DNA from: Treponema vincentii
Lineage (GTDB): Bacteria; Spirochaetota; Spirochaetia; Treponematales; Treponemataceae
Reading direction: 5' to 3'
NCBI RefSeq assembly: GCF_010365865.1
Contig: NZ_CP048020.1
Location: 2,356,001 to 2,420,000 of the forward strand
DNA: 64,000 nucleotides
Shown: positions 11,053 to 19,736 of the stretch, piece after piece
How the letters are laid out: each line of letters begins with the position of its first letter
How positions within the stretch are numbered: the stretch's first letter is position 1
Translations under genes and position numbers: made by a program
The notes under the pieces: generated by a model
Database searches by the model: none
What the model was told of the DNA's origin: nothing
The model's input: only the letters and a program-made list of their open reading frames with translations

Positions 11053-11081
11053 TTGACAGTTTATAAGTATTTTAAGATAAT
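11053..11081 (+). promoter_or_regulatory. Consensus promoter of the toxin-antitoxin operon
   Basis: TTGACA (11053-11058), a 17-base spacer and GATAAT (11076-11081) lie 36 bases before the antitoxin start. This is the best sigma-70 match in the window. An inverted repeat begins four bases after the -10 box. Confidence 0.75.
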
Positions 11082-11084
11082 TAT

Positions 11085-11102
11085 TTCGTAAAATATTACG
11101 AA
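11085..11102. promoter_or_regulatory. Probable antitoxin operator (TTCGTAA-AATA-TTACGAA)
   Basis: A perfect 7-bp inverted repeat with a 4-base centre lies directly downstream of the -10 box and just before the antitoxin gene. Phd/YefM antitoxins typically autorepress by binding such palindromes at their own promoter. Function is inferred from position. Confidence 0.6.
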
Positions 11103-11116
11103 TATTAGAGGTATGT

Positions 11117-11362
11117 ATGATTGCTATAAAACCTGTTTCGGATTTGCGTAATTATAATGAAGTTTTGCAGGATGTTGCTGATGAATCGCCGGTTTTTCTT
11201 ACTAAAAATGGCAGGGGGTGTTATGCGGTAATTTCTATAAGAGATTACGAAAAATTGACGGCTACGAAAACTCTTTTTTCTGAATTGAAGAAAGGCGAAG
11301 AATCTGCTTTGCAAAACGGATGGCTGGACGCAACACAGGTCAGAAAAATGGCGGGACTTTGA
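11117..11362 (+). CDS. Phd/YefM-type antitoxin
   Basis: 81 residues. The N-terminal half has the Phd/YefM DNA-binding pattern: IKPVSDLRNYNEVLQDV, then PVFLTKNGRGCYAVISIRDYEKL, which is typical of antitoxins in PF02604. The acidic C-terminal tail (from about residue 55) would bind and neutralise the toxin. The stop shares one base with the toxin ATG (TGATG), the coupling usual for type II modules. The module lies between two Rpn remnants and ends in an attC-like palindrome, so it was probably acquired. Family assignment is strong. Confidence 0.88.
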   Translation: MIAIKPVSDLRNYNEVLQDVADESPVFLTKNGRGCYAVISIRDYEKLTATKTLFSELKKGEESALQNGWLDATQVRKMAGL

Positions 11363-11694
11363 TGTTTGAGATAAAGATTGCTCCGCAAGCGGCAGCAGAC
11401 TTACTTGAAATTAAAAATTATATCGAGAATGAACTTCAAAATCCCATAGCAGCACATAATACTATTTCAAAAATTATAGAAACTTATGAAAATTTGACGT
11501 TCTCTCCAAATGGAGGGATTTCTGTGGAAAAATATGTTTCGTTTCCTACCGATTATAAGTTTGTGCTTGCAAATAATTATTCAATATTTTATAGAATTGA
11601 AGACGAAGTTATAAGAATTATCAGGATTTTGTATTCAAGAAGAGATTTTGTTCGTGTTTTATTTGGAGAAGAGAAAAGAACGAATAGCGTCTAA
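11362..11694 (+). CDS. RelE/ParE-family toxin
   Basis: 110 residues starting MFEIKIAPQAAADLLEIKNYI, the first strand and helix of the RelE/ParE superfamily (PF05016). It continues with YKFVLANNYSIFYRIEDEVI and ends in IIRILYSRRDFVRVLF, matching the family's C-terminal pattern in which basic and aromatic residues act. RelE-type toxins cleave mRNA on the ribosome and ParE types inhibit gyrase; the sequence does not separate them clearly. The start is set by coupling to the antitoxin; an upstream in-frame start at 11320 would lie inside the antitoxin gene. The stop codon lies inside the attC-like element. Confidence 0.85.
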   Translation: MFEIKIAPQAAADLLEIKNYIENELQNPIAAHNTISKIIETYENLTFSPNGGISVEKYVSFPTDYKFVLANNYSIFYRIEDEVIRIIRILYSRRDFVRVLFGEEKRTNSV

Positions 11695-11743
11695 CACCCG
11701 CTTTAACCTGACATTGCGGACAAGCCGCAAATGCAGGTTAAAC
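11689..11743. other. Candidate integron attC site (cassette end)
   Basis: Starts with GTCTAAC, which fits the attC R'' box RYYYAAC, and ends with GTTAAAC, which fits R' GTTRRRY. Between them is an imperfect hairpin, TTTAACCTGACATTGCGG paired with CCGCAAATGCAGGTTAAA, with an unpaired base on one side as in real attC sites. It directly follows a toxin-antitoxin gene pair, a common chromosomal-integron cassette cargo. Against it: the R'' and R' boxes are not fully complementary, and no integrase or second attC is in the window. Tentative. Confidence 0.4.
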
Positions 11744-11745
11744 GA

Positions 11746-11945
11746 ATGCTAGTAGCCGAATACGACTATGATACTGATATTGCAGTATAGCTTTTGCTCA
11801 AGGAATAGAGCAAGGAATAACGCAAGGCTCCCGCCAAAAAGCCTTCGAAACAGTGAAAATAATACTCACGATGGGCTATCCCCTTGGTGATATTTGCAAA
11901 ATTGTCGGGCTTTCGCCAGTAGAAGTCGAAACGCTAAAAAAATAA
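11746..11945 (+). pseudogene. Rpn-family remnant, C-terminal part
   Basis: The frame at 11746 reads MLVAEYDYDTDIAV and stops. A shifted frame then reads FAQGIEQGITQGSRQKAFET and continues through VKIILTMGYPLGDICKIVGL to a TAA at 11943-11945. Both pieces are the typical tail of Rpn/PD-(D/E)XK transposase-family proteins, including the Gln-Gly-Ile repeat and the final helix pair. With the fragment at 10711 it suggests that one Rpn gene was interrupted and decayed around the toxin-antitoxin module. From 11946 to 12175 I see nothing recognisable. Confidence 0.65.
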
Positions 11946-12175
11946 ACTGCCAAGATAGCACCTTGTACGCTTTTGGCAATGCAACGCAGTAGATGCGCCG
12001 TATATTTTCAAAAGAACCTTGACTTTTGCCACCTTCCACTATACCATATCCCCCTATGCAGATAAAAAAGCCGCACAGATCATTAGTTTTTCTTACTGTT
12101 GACAGAAGGGCATTTTCCCTCTTCAACGATAAAATAATAAGGCGTGCAACTCATTATCTGTTAAAGACTTATATG

Positions 12176-12218
12176 CCCCCCCCCCTCCCTCCGTTAAAAT
12201 AACTCTTTATACTACAAT
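12176..12218 (+). repeat. Poly-C(10) tract followed by a -10-like box upstream of the LRR lipoprotein
   Basis: Ten cytosines (12176-12185) run into a C/T-rich stretch; 27 bases further on is TACAAT (12213-12218). The tract lies about 170 bases before the lipoprotein start. Homopolymeric G/C tracts near promoters cause phase variation of surface genes in Treponema pallidum; whether this one acts that way is inference. Confidence 0.4.
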
Positions 12219-12354
12219 AGTTTATACATTTTTAACCTTTTCTCTTTTACCTCAAACCGTACCGACTGCTTTGTATGCCGTTAGTACGGTTTTTGCATTT
12301 ATACCGGTTTCCTGTTTTTCCATTCAATTACATAAATACAAAAGGAGGTGTACT

Positions 12355-14007
12355 ATGCGTACACAAAAAAAAAAGGGAACACAAATGAAAAGAGTAGCTG
12401 TTTTAAGCCTCTTGTTTGTGTTTGTATATGCAGGCTGTAAGCAGGTGATTTCTAAACCGATGGTACAAACCGAAAACGTTGAGCTCACCCTCACTCAGTC
12501 TACAGCGAATGGCAGCGTCAGCGCCACGGTAGACGGTAACCCGCTCACCTTTACGGAAAACAAGGCTCAGGTAGAAAAGGGTAAAACCGTTGTCTTTACC
12601 GCTGTTCCTGCTGATGGGTACCGCGTAAAGAAATGGACGGGAACGGATAATCCTGCAAGTACCGATAAAACGGCGGTGCTTACGGTAAAAGAAAACGCGA
12701 CTGTTTCTGTGGAGTTTGAAAGTACCGCTGTTCCGGTGCAGAAGTTTAATGTTACCTTTACTCAGCCCAAGCTGGGGAGTTTAAAGGCGCAGCTCGACGG
12801 CACTCCCTTTACCGGAGGCGAGGTTGAAAAGGGTAAGGTTATTGTGTTTACCGCTGATATTCCCGGCTGCTGCCGTATTAAGCAGTGGAACGGCACCGAC
12901 ACACCAGCTCATACAAATCCTCTTGCGACGCTGACGGTCTCTGCTCCCGTAACGGTTTCCGTTGACCTTGAATATAACAGTATCGTTGATTCTTCATTGC
13001 TGACAATTAACAATGGCGTATTAGAAAAATGCGATCCTGCGGCAGAAGGCGTAGTGGAAATTCCTGCCGGTGTTACGGCTATTAAGGATGAGGCATTTAA
13101 AAGTTGTCCATATATTACCGGTGTGCTTATCCCAAATTCCGTTACCGAAATTGGCAAAGAAGCATTTTATGAATGCGAAAGGCTTACGGCAATCAGCATA
13201 CCTGAGGGTGTTACATCTATCGGCAAGTCAGCATTTTATAACTGCAAAAGACTGACGGCTGTAGATATACCGAACAGTGTTACAACTATCGGTGAGGTAG
13301 CGTTTGTGTACTGTTCACAATTGCGAAGCATAACCTTACCGAAAGATTTAACGGTAATAAGCCGTAGAATGTTCTACCAATGCAATGATCTTGAAACTAT
13401 TCAATTGCCGGAAAGCATTACAGATATTGGTGCTGGGGCTTTTGATTATTGTACAAATCTGGAGGCAATAACACTTCCAAAAAGGATAACCGAGATAAAA
13501 GGCGATACTTTTTCAAATTGTAGAAGTCTTCGTACTTTCAATTGGGGGGAAGCACAGGTACGGACAATAGGTTCTTCGGCGTTTGAAAACTGCGGTCTCA
13601 ATGATATTGTACTGCCTAAGACAGTTACAGCTATTAATAAAAGAGCTTTTGCAAATAGCCACATAGAAAGCATTAAAATAACGAGTGAAAATATTGAAAT
13701 GGGAGAGCTTATTGTCTACAATTGCGAGCGGTTAAAGAATTTCGTAATTTTATCACAAAGCTGCACTTTCAATTTTTCAAGCGATGACTCTCACAACCGG
13801 TATTATAAGCTCTTTTCTTTTGAAGAGCTAATACGATACGGAAAGCCTTACGGAGATCCTCCACGCTTTAATACTAGATGGGCGCTGCGGGGGATCGTTC
13901 CATCCGGTTTAAAAGTCACCGTAAAATTAGAAACCGTGAAGAATACGTTAGTCTCTCCAGGTGGTATTCCTGCAACTCAAATCACGGTTGATCCGGCTTT
14001 GAAGTAA
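12355..14007 (+). CDS. BspA-like leucine-rich-repeat surface lipoprotein
   Basis: The start at 12355 has a strong AAGGAGGT upstream. Residues 11-28 form a signal peptide ending FVYAGC, so the cysteine is the likely lipidation site. Two divergent InlB-type B-repeats follow (each LT-x-GS-A-V-DG..., VEKGK-VVFTA, KxW-GTD). From about residue 235 come six or seven BspA/LRR_5 repeats (pattern IP-SVT-IG--AF--C--L--I-LP). The tail of about 110 residues is not recognised. BspA-like proteins of oral bacteria bind host proteins and other bacteria. Ten adenines lie between ATG 12355 and a second in-frame ATG at 12385, so slippage could switch the upstream start off. A hairpin terminator follows. Confidence 0.85.
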   Translation: MRTQKKKGTQMKRVAVLSLLFVFVYAGCKQVISKPMVQTENVELTLTQSTANGSVSATVDGNPLTFTENKAQVEKGKTVVFTAVPADGYRVKKWTGTDNPASTDKTAVLTVKENATVSVEFESTAVPVQKFNVTFTQPKLGSLKAQLDGTPFTGGEVEKGKVIVFTADIPGCCRIKQWNGTDTPAHTNPLATLTVSAPVTVSVDLEYNSIVDSSLLTINNGVLEKCDPAAEGVVEIPAGVTAIKDEAFKSCPYITGVLIPNSVTEIGKEAFYECERLTAISIPEGVTSIGKSAFYNCKRLTAVDIPNSVTTIGEVAFVYCSQLRSITLPKDLTVISRRMFYQCNDLETIQLPESITDIGAGAFDYCTNLEAITLPKRITEIKGDTFSNCRSLRTFNWGEAQVRTIGSSAFENCGLNDIVLPKTVTAINKRAFANSHIESIKITSENIEMGELIVYNCERLKNFVILSQSCTFNFSSDDSHNRYYKLFSFEELIRYGKPYGDPPRFNTRWALRGIVPSGLKVTVKLETVKNTLVSPGGIPATQITVDPALK

Positions 14008-14014
14008 CTGAAGA

Positions 14015-14045
14015 TTTTTCAGGCGGTGCTATACCGTCTGAAAAA
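14015..14045. terminator. Bidirectional hairpin terminator after the LRR lipoprotein gene
   Basis: TTTTTCAGGCGGT pairs with ACCGTCTGAAAAA around a 5-base loop, with one G-T pair. The T/A ends make it usable on either strand. It starts eight bases after the stop codon. Confidence 0.6.
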
Positions 14046-14153
14046 GCAAGTCCCCGCTTAACGGAGGAATGGATAGCTGGGACTTGTCCCGAAAGGGGGC
14101 AAGCCCCTGCGGAATAATGGTGAAGATATGAATAAATTTATATTGAGAGGAGA

Positions 14154-14762
14154 ATGAGTGAGGTGAATTTGCTAGATGCATTGATGTGGCTATGGTGTCT
14201 AATAGGAACCCATGCCTCAGAGCTGAGTTTCTTCGTTACTCTTTTTGCAACGTTTTATATTCCTAAAAAGATAATGAATAACCAAATATATGCAGACCTT
14301 ATTAGCGAATATCGTAGTGCTGCTATCGGTCAAGCAGTTCTTTCGGTTACATATTTTTATACACATGACTGTAATTCGGACATAACTAAGATAGAGGAGA
14401 AATATACCGAACGCTATAAGAAGGAAGTAGATTCATTATTAGATAATCAGAAAAAAGAGGAAAACAGATGTGAAAATAAAATTGAAAATTCGCTACATTT
14501 TCAACGCCGGTTACTATCGCAGTACTATTATCAACTGGCTTCGCTGCGTTATCAAGGGTGCTGGCTTACTCGGCTAGCAAAAAGAAAAGTACGGAAAGAT
14601 TTTACGGCACGGGAAGCAAAATTACTAAGCCTGTTATCTTATATGAATAAGGTAGCTGAAAAGACCTTTATTGAGTATGACATCGGTGATATTCACTATA
14701 TAACGGAGAATAAACAAAATGTGCTGTTGGAAAAACTTTATGATGAAGCACAACAGTGGTGA
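14154..14762 (+). CDS. Hypothetical protein with one N-terminal membrane segment
   Basis: 202 residues not matched to a family I know. A hydrophobic stretch at about residues 8-35 (WLWCLIGTHASELSFFVTLF) predicts a membrane anchor. The rest is mainly charged and helical, with a Lys/Glu-rich coiled-coil-like part at about residues 75-120 and a tyrosine-rich segment LLSQYYYQLASLRYQG. GAGAGGAG precedes the ATG by three bases. It stands alone between a terminator and aroC and has the lower GC content of the accessory patch. The ORF is convincing because of length and ribosome site; function is unknown. Confidence 0.6.
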   Translation: MSEVNLLDALMWLWCLIGTHASELSFFVTLFATFYIPKKIMNNQIYADLISEYRSAAIGQAVLSVTYFYTHDCNSDITKIEEKYTERYKKEVDSLLDNQKKEENRCENKIENSLHFQRRLLSQYYYQLASLRYQGCWLTRLAKRKVRKDFTAREAKLLSLLSYMNKVAEKTFIEYDIGDIHYITENKQNVLLEKLYDEAQQW

Positions 14763-14900
14763 AGCAGATGCCTGCCTATTTGTACAAGGCGTCTTATGCG
14801 GTTGCCCTTACAAAAAGGTAAATTCGGTTTCTTCAATGTTTACCCCATCCTGCCCTCCGGCGATCTTGTGCTCTGCTGATATTTAGAATAAACTACCGCC

Positions 14901-16016
14901 ATGGCAGGAAATACATTCGGAACGATCTTTACAGTTACTACCTTCGGCGAAAGCCACGGAGCCGCAATCGGCATTGTCGTGGACGGCTGCCCCGCCGGTA
15001 TTCCGCTGGAGCTTGAAGATTTTACTGCTGCGTTTAATACGGCACGGCCTTCGGGTACTTTTGAAACCGCGCGGCGGGAACCGAATATACCCGAAATCCT
15101 TTCCGGCGTATTTGAAGGCAAAACCCTCGGAACGCCGATTGCGGTGCTTTTGCGCAATACCGATGCGCGTCCGCATGACTACGAAGCACTAAAAGACCTA
15201 TACCGTCCCGGTCATGCGGATTTTGCCTACGAGGCAAAATACCGCCGCCGCGACTGGCGCGGCGGCGGACGCGCATCGGGGCGTGAAGCCGCTGCACGGA
15301 TTGCCGCAGGCGTTATCGCAAAGAAAGTGTTGACACATTGTTCACCACTGTATTCTGCGCAGTATACGGCGTGCAAGGCTGACGGTAAACCGTTGGACGG
15401 CACATCCGCTGACGGAGAAAACCGCCTGCAGCATGGGGCTATCCTCCCAATCACTATAGAAACCTCAGCAATAGAAATTGCAGGCATCCCCTGTAACCCA
15501 ATCTCCGCAACGGATGAACTCCCTTCGGAAATACATAGTAAACTCGCTTCGATTAAGCAGGCAGGCGATTCCGCCGGTGCTATTGTGCAGTGCACGGTAC
15601 GGAATGTTCCTGCCGGTCTCGGTGAACCGGTCTTTGATAAGCTTGAAGCGGAACTCGCAAAGGCGGTGCTCTCCATCGGCAGCGTTAAGGGTATTGCATT
15701 CGGGGCTGGCTTTCAGCTGGCACGTATGTCCGGTTCGGAAGCAAACGCTCTCGATAAAAATCATCACGGGGGAATTGCCGGCGGCATATCCGACGGAAAA
15801 GACATTGTGTTTCAGGCAGTCATAAAACCGGTGCCTTCAATCGCTCAAGAACAGATAATGGAAACTGCAAGCGGAGACCGCATAAGTCATGCTATTACGG
15901 GACGGCATGATGTCTGCCTCTATCGGCGGATCATGCCTGTTATCGATGCGATGGTTGCCATTGTGCTTGCGGATATGATGCTTCGGCAAGGAGCAGCTCA
16001 AATCTTAAAAGTTTAA
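14901..16016 (+). CDS. aroC: Chorismate synthase
   Basis: Final enzyme of the shikimate pathway: it removes phosphate from 5-enolpyruvylshikimate-3-phosphate using reduced FMN. The 371-residue protein shows the three family signatures: GESHGAAIGIVVDGCPAGIP near residue 14, YRRRDWRGGGRASGREAAAR near residue 112, and RHDVCLYRRIMPVIDAMVAI near the end, plus NHHGGIAGGISDGKDI. Length is typical. The gene seems monocistronic; no other shikimate gene is nearby. No strong ribosome site is seen before the ATG at 14901, but the N-terminus (MAGNTFGTIFTVTTFGESHG) is the expected one. Assignment is secure. Confidence 0.97.
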   Translation: MAGNTFGTIFTVTTFGESHGAAIGIVVDGCPAGIPLELEDFTAAFNTARPSGTFETARREPNIPEILSGVFEGKTLGTPIAVLLRNTDARPHDYEALKDLYRPGHADFAYEAKYRRRDWRGGGRASGREAAARIAAGVIAKKVLTHCSPLYSAQYTACKADGKPLDGTSADGENRLQHGAILPITIETSAIEIAGIPCNPISATDELPSEIHSKLASIKQAGDSAGAIVQCTVRNVPAGLGEPVFDKLEAELAKAVLSIGSVKGIAFGAGFQLARMSGSEANALDKNHHGGIAGGISDGKDIVFQAVIKPVPSIAQEQIMETASGDRISHAITGRHDVCLYRRIMPVIDAMVAIVLADMMLRQGAAQILKV

Positions 16017-16083
16017 TTAAATCGATATCGGATTGTAGCACTATTGAATTGTAGTGTCGTAGTAAATAATGAGAAAGATAAAA

Positions 16084-16155
16084 TGGACGATACTGGGTTT
16101 GAACCAGTGACTTCTACCGTGTGAAGGTAGCACTCTACCACTGAGTTAATCGTCC
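16084..16155 (-). tRNA. tRNA-Val (anticodon CAC)
   Basis: A 72-base cloverleaf: acceptor GGACGAT pairs with ATCGTCC, anticodon stem CTACC/GGTAG encloses TTCACAC with CAC, and the T arm carries TTCAAAC. Discriminator A. The 3' CCA is not encoded, so it depends on the cca gene at 54726. Confidence 0.95.
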
Positions 16156-16270
16156 GTTTTTAAACAACGGAATGAATGTAGCATATTCACCGATTTTAAG
16201 CAAGCTGACCATAAACAAATACATCGGGAATATTTTAAGCGGCGGCTCCTTTCTGTGCAAAAAAAAACTC

Positions 16271-16299
16271 TTGTAACGTATTTTGCATCTTGTTATAAT
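16271..16299 (+). promoter_or_regulatory. Putative promoter of the suf operon
   Basis: TTGTAA (16271-16276), a 17-base spacer and a perfect TATAAT (16294-16299) lie 36 bases before the sufC start. No obvious Fe-S regulator site was recognised. Confidence 0.65.
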
Positions 16300-16334
16300 A
16301 TTTTACTTATGTATTTCACACGAAGGAGTTGCGT

Positions 16335-17065
16335 ATGAAACCGCTATTACATATAGAAAATTTACATCTGTCGGTGAATGAAAAGCCGATTTTGCATAAT
16401 TTGAACTTGACCGTCAACGCGGGCGAGATACACGTAGTTATGGGGCCGAACGGCGCCGGAAAGTCTACTCTTGCCGCAGCGATTGTCGGTAATCCCGTCT
16501 TTCAAGTTGACCAAGGCTCGATTTTTTTTGAAGGGGAATTGATCAACGATTTGCCTGTTTTTGAGCGGGCGCGGAAAGGTATCTTTCTTTCCTTCCAAAA
16601 TCCCGAAGAAATCCCCGGCTTAAAGGTCGAAGAATTTCTCCGCGCGTCAAAGGAAGCTGTCACCGGTAAAAAAATACCGGCGCTCACCTTCCACAAGGAG
16701 CTGCTTCGATTGATGGAATCGCTCAGTATCAATCCCGAGTATGCAGACCGCAGTTTGAATGTCGGCTTCTCCGGCGGCGAAAAGAAAAGAACGAAATTCT
16801 CCAGCTTGCAGTCTTGCAGCCCAAGCTTGCCATTCTGGACGAAACGGATTCAGGGCTGGATATCGATGCCACCAGAATTGTATTTGAGGGCGTTGCAAAA
16901 CTCAAAACGCCGGATATGGGCATCTTAATCATCACTCACCACAGCAAGGTGCTCGATTACTTAAAGCCCGATTATGTCCACGTGTTGATTAACGGATCAC
17001 TGGTAAAGACTGGTGGCATCGAACTGGTAGAGCATATTCAAAAGCACGGATACGCAGGGATGTAG
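16335..17065 (+). CDS. sufC: SufC, Fe-S assembly ATPase (one frameshift)
   Basis: ABC-type ATPase that drives the SufBCD scaffold. Walker A is GPNGAGKSTLAAAI, followed by FLSFQNPEEIPGL, a SufC hallmark, then the signature FSGGEKKR; Walker B and D-loop LAILDETDSGLDID lie in another frame. The frame changes by one base within about 16786-16795 (aagaaaagaacgaaa). One added base restores the expected GGEKKRNEILQLAVLQPKL. ATG at 16335 has AAGGAG six bases upstream. The gene opens sufCBDS, with sufB nine bases downstream. Since the rest of the operon is intact and Fe-S assembly is normally required, the frameshift is probably a sequence error. Confidence 0.9.
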
Positions 17066-17073
17066 GAGCGGCT

Positions 17074-18522
17074 ATGAGTAATGATTTTAGAGATTCCCGC
17101 TCGCCCCTGTTCCAAACGCGGAAGCGCACATTCGTTTCCGATATTGAGCGGGGCATTTACGATATAAAGGACAAAATCGATTATCAGTATTCCACCGGTA
17201 TGGGGCTGAATGAAGATGTGGTGCGGAAGATTTCTGCCCGCAAGCTGGAACCCAAGTGGATGCTCGACCTAAGGCTGCAATCTTTGCAGTATTTTTTTGA
17301 ACGGCCGATGCCGGACTGGGGCGCCGATATTTCCGACCTCAATATTCAAGAGATTATTCACTACATTGTTTCGGACGAAAAGCCGATGGCGACCGACTGG
17401 GATCAGGTACCGGAAGAGATAAAACAGACCTTTGACCGGCTCGGTATTCCCAAAGCGGAACAAACCTCGCTGGCAGGCGTCGGTGCCCAGTATGATTCGG
17501 AAGTAGTGTATCACAGCCTGCAGAAAAACCTTGCAGACCAAGGGGTTGTGTACCTCGATATGGAATCGGCGGTGCTGCGGTACGGTGATCTTGTCCGCGA
17601 GCATTTTATGAAGCTGATAAAGCCCAACGATCATAAGTTTGCGGCGCTGCACGGTGCGGTATGGTCGGGCGGTTCGTTTGTGTATGTACCCAAGGGCGTC
17701 AAGGTAGAGCTGCCGCTGCAATCCTATTTCAGACTGAACGCGAACCAGTCAGGACAGTTTGAGCACACGCTGATTATCGTCGATGAGGGCGCCTATCTGC
17801 ACTTTATCGAAGGATGCAGCGCACCTAAGTACTATAAAAATGCGCTCCACGCGGGCGCCGTCGAGCTGTATGTCGGCAAAAAAGCGACCATGCGCTATTC
17901 CACGATCGAAAACTGGTCGCGCAACCTTTACAACCTGAATACCAAGCGGGCAATCGTAGAAGAAGACGGCGCTATCGAATGGGTGTCCGGCTCGTTCGGC
18001 TCGCGCGTAACGATGCTCTATCCTATGAGTATTTTGAAAGGCGACCGCTCGCGCTCCGAGTTTACCGGTGTTACCTTCGCTTCCGCGGGGCAGTGTCTCG
18101 ACACCGGTACTAAAACCGTCCATATCGGTAAGAACACCGTGTCCGAAATGCACTCGCGCTCCATTGCGAAAAACGGCGGTGAGTCGAACTACCGCGGTTT
18201 GCTGGTCATCGGTAAGGATGCAACCGGCGCAAAGGCGCTCGCCGAATGCGAATCCCTGATGCTGGATAACGAGTCCCGCACCGACACCATCCCGATTATC
18301 GAAAGCCATACCGATGATGCCGACATCGGACACGAAGCGAAGATCGGGCGTATCAGCGATTCGATGGTCTTTTATCTGATGCAGCGCGGCCTCGACGAAG
18401 CGACAGCTAAATCCTTGATTATCAAAGGCTTTGTCGAACCGATCTCCAAAGAGCTTCCGCTCGAATATGCCGTCGAGCTGAATAACCTTATTTCTATTGA
18501 GCTGGAGGGAACGATAGGCTGA
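17074..18522 (+). CDS. sufB: SufB, Fe-S scaffold subunit
   Basis: 482 residues, full length for SufB. The N-terminus (YDIKDKIDYQYSTGMGLNEDVV) and the core (GAVWSGGSFVYVPKGVKVE, LHFIEGCSAPKYYKNALHAG, TMRYSTIENWSRNLYNLNTK) are characteristic. The C-terminal beta-helix carries the cysteine, glutamate and histidine region ALAECESLMLDNESRTDTIP followed by HEAKIGRISD. Fe-S clusters are built on the SufB/SufD interface of the SufBC2D complex. Its stop overlaps the sufD start by one base (TGATG). Assignment is secure. Confidence 0.97.
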   Translation: MSNDFRDSRSPLFQTRKRTFVSDIERGIYDIKDKIDYQYSTGMGLNEDVVRKISARKLEPKWMLDLRLQSLQYFFERPMPDWGADISDLNIQEIIHYIVSDEKPMATDWDQVPEEIKQTFDRLGIPKAEQTSLAGVGAQYDSEVVYHSLQKNLADQGVVYLDMESAVLRYGDLVREHFMKLIKPNDHKFAALHGAVWSGGSFVYVPKGVKVELPLQSYFRLNANQSGQFEHTLIIVDEGAYLHFIEGCSAPKYYKNALHAGAVELYVGKKATMRYSTIENWSRNLYNLNTKRAIVEEDGAIEWVSGSFGSRVTMLYPMSILKGDRSRSEFTGVTFASAGQCLDTGTKTVHIGKNTVSEMHSRSIAKNGGESNYRGLLVIGKDATGAKALAECESLMLDNESRTDTIPIIESHTDDADIGHEAKIGRISDSMVFYLMQRGLDEATAKSLIIKGFVEPISKELPLEYAVELNNLISIELEGTIG

Positions 18523-19736
18523 TGAGAAACGACAACTATTTTAAACGGCTCGATTATCATATACGGGATGTACCGACGGCTCCTTTTTCCGGTATCTTTT
18601 TTCATACGGAATCTAAGACCGCACAGTATCTGCCGATTGAAGACTTCCTCAAAACATGCAGTGCGGAGCAGGTTGCAAAAATATTCAACACCGAAAAGTC
18701 TCCGCGCGAAAAAAACTGCGGGCTGGGGAAGCGTTTTACCGCTGAGGTGCAGGCAAAGCGGAACAGCGGCTTTTACCTCAAAATTGAAGCTGATAAAGCT
18801 GAATACGATAAGAACAGACCCGAAGCGATGCAGGATTTTTTCGTGCACTTCACCGTTGACGCGGCTCATTCCGTGTTGTTTGACCGGAGCTATATCGACA
18901 TAGCGGATAACGCTGCGGCGCGGCTCATCCTGTACTTCGATACCGACGAAAAATCCCCCGCGCTGCAATCGTATCGGAACGGACTTATCAGTATCCGTAT
19001 TGGAAAACATGCCGCAGTCGAAATTATCAAAATTCAAAACTTTGCAGACACCGCGCTCAATTTTGAAACGGTGCGGATGGATGTCGGCGAAAGAGCGAGT
19101 GTAACCGTTCACGACATACAGCTCGGTTCGCAAAAAAGCGGCGTGTCCTATTCTTCCTATATGCAGGAAGATTGGGCGGAAGTGTATATCTTCCCGCTGT
19201 ACTTTGTCGATAAAACGCGCCGGATGGATCTTGAACATAATCTGATTATCAACGGCAAGAGCACGCTATCGGAGATAAAAGCCCGCGGCGCGCTCAAAAA
19301 CGAGGCGCATAAGGTTTTCCGCGGCAATATTTTCTTGAATAAGGGCTGCTCAGCCTCCGTCGCTCGCTTTGCGGATAACAGCATCATGCTCGATAAAAAT
19401 GCCGTCGGCGCGAGCATCCCGACTATCTTCTGCGATGAAGATGACGTTATCGGGGAGCATGCCGCGAGCTTTGCCGCCATCGACAAAGAAAAACTCTACT
19501 ATTTAATGACCCGCGGCTTCGACGAACTCAGCGCCAAAAAGCTGATTATCGACGCTGCATTCCGCCCCGTCTTTAACAGTATTCCTGATGAAGCAATAAG
19601 GAACCGGCTGAACGCAGAATTTGATGCACGCCTATCAACGCAGATTCAGGCTCAAGCGGATAAAACGGCCGCATCCAAAACCGAAATAGCGGCGTCAGAC
19701 AGTGCTCAAGGCAAAATGGGGGCGGCACATGTATAA
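18522..19736 (+). CDS. sufD: SufD, Fe-S assembly subunit
   Basis: 404 residues, a SufB paralogue by its C-terminal beta-helix domain. The recognisable stretch runs from VTVHDIQLGSQKSGVSYSSY to RARGALKNEAHKVFRGNIF-like sequence and KGCSASVARFADNSIMLDKN, ending LYYLMTRGFDELSAKKLII. The N-terminal 130 residues are divergent, as usual for SufD. A Gln/Ala/Lys-rich tail of about 35 residues follows the domain and overlaps the sufS start by eight bases. It completes SufBC2D with its neighbours. Assignment rests on both sequence and operon order. Confidence 0.92.
   Translation: MRNDNYFKRLDYHIRDVPTAPFSGIFFHTESKTAQYLPIEDFLKTCSAEQVAKIFNTEKSPREKNCGLGKRFTAEVQAKRNSGFYLKIEADKAEYDKNRPEAMQDFFVHFTVDAAHSVLFDRSYIDIADNAAARLILYFDTDEKSPALQSYRNGLISIRIGKHAAVEIIKIQNFADTALNFETVRMDVGERASVTVHDIQLGSQKSGVSYSSYMQEDWAEVYIFPLYFVDKTRRMDLEHNLIINGKSTLSEIKARGALKNEAHKVFRGNIFLNKGCSASVARFADNSIMLDKNAVGASIPTIFCDEDDVIGEHAASFAAIDKEKLYYLMTRGFDELSAKKLIIDAAFRPVFNSIPDEAIRNRLNAEFDARLSTQIQAQADKTAASKTEIAASDSAQGKMGAAHV

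Noticed and set aside
15227-15767. Overlapping open frames antisense to aroC
   Set aside because: Shadows of a high-GC conserved gene without independent support.
18372-19238. 288-codon open frame antisense to sufB/sufD
   Set aside because: Covers two secure genes on the other strand; no start signal or motif.
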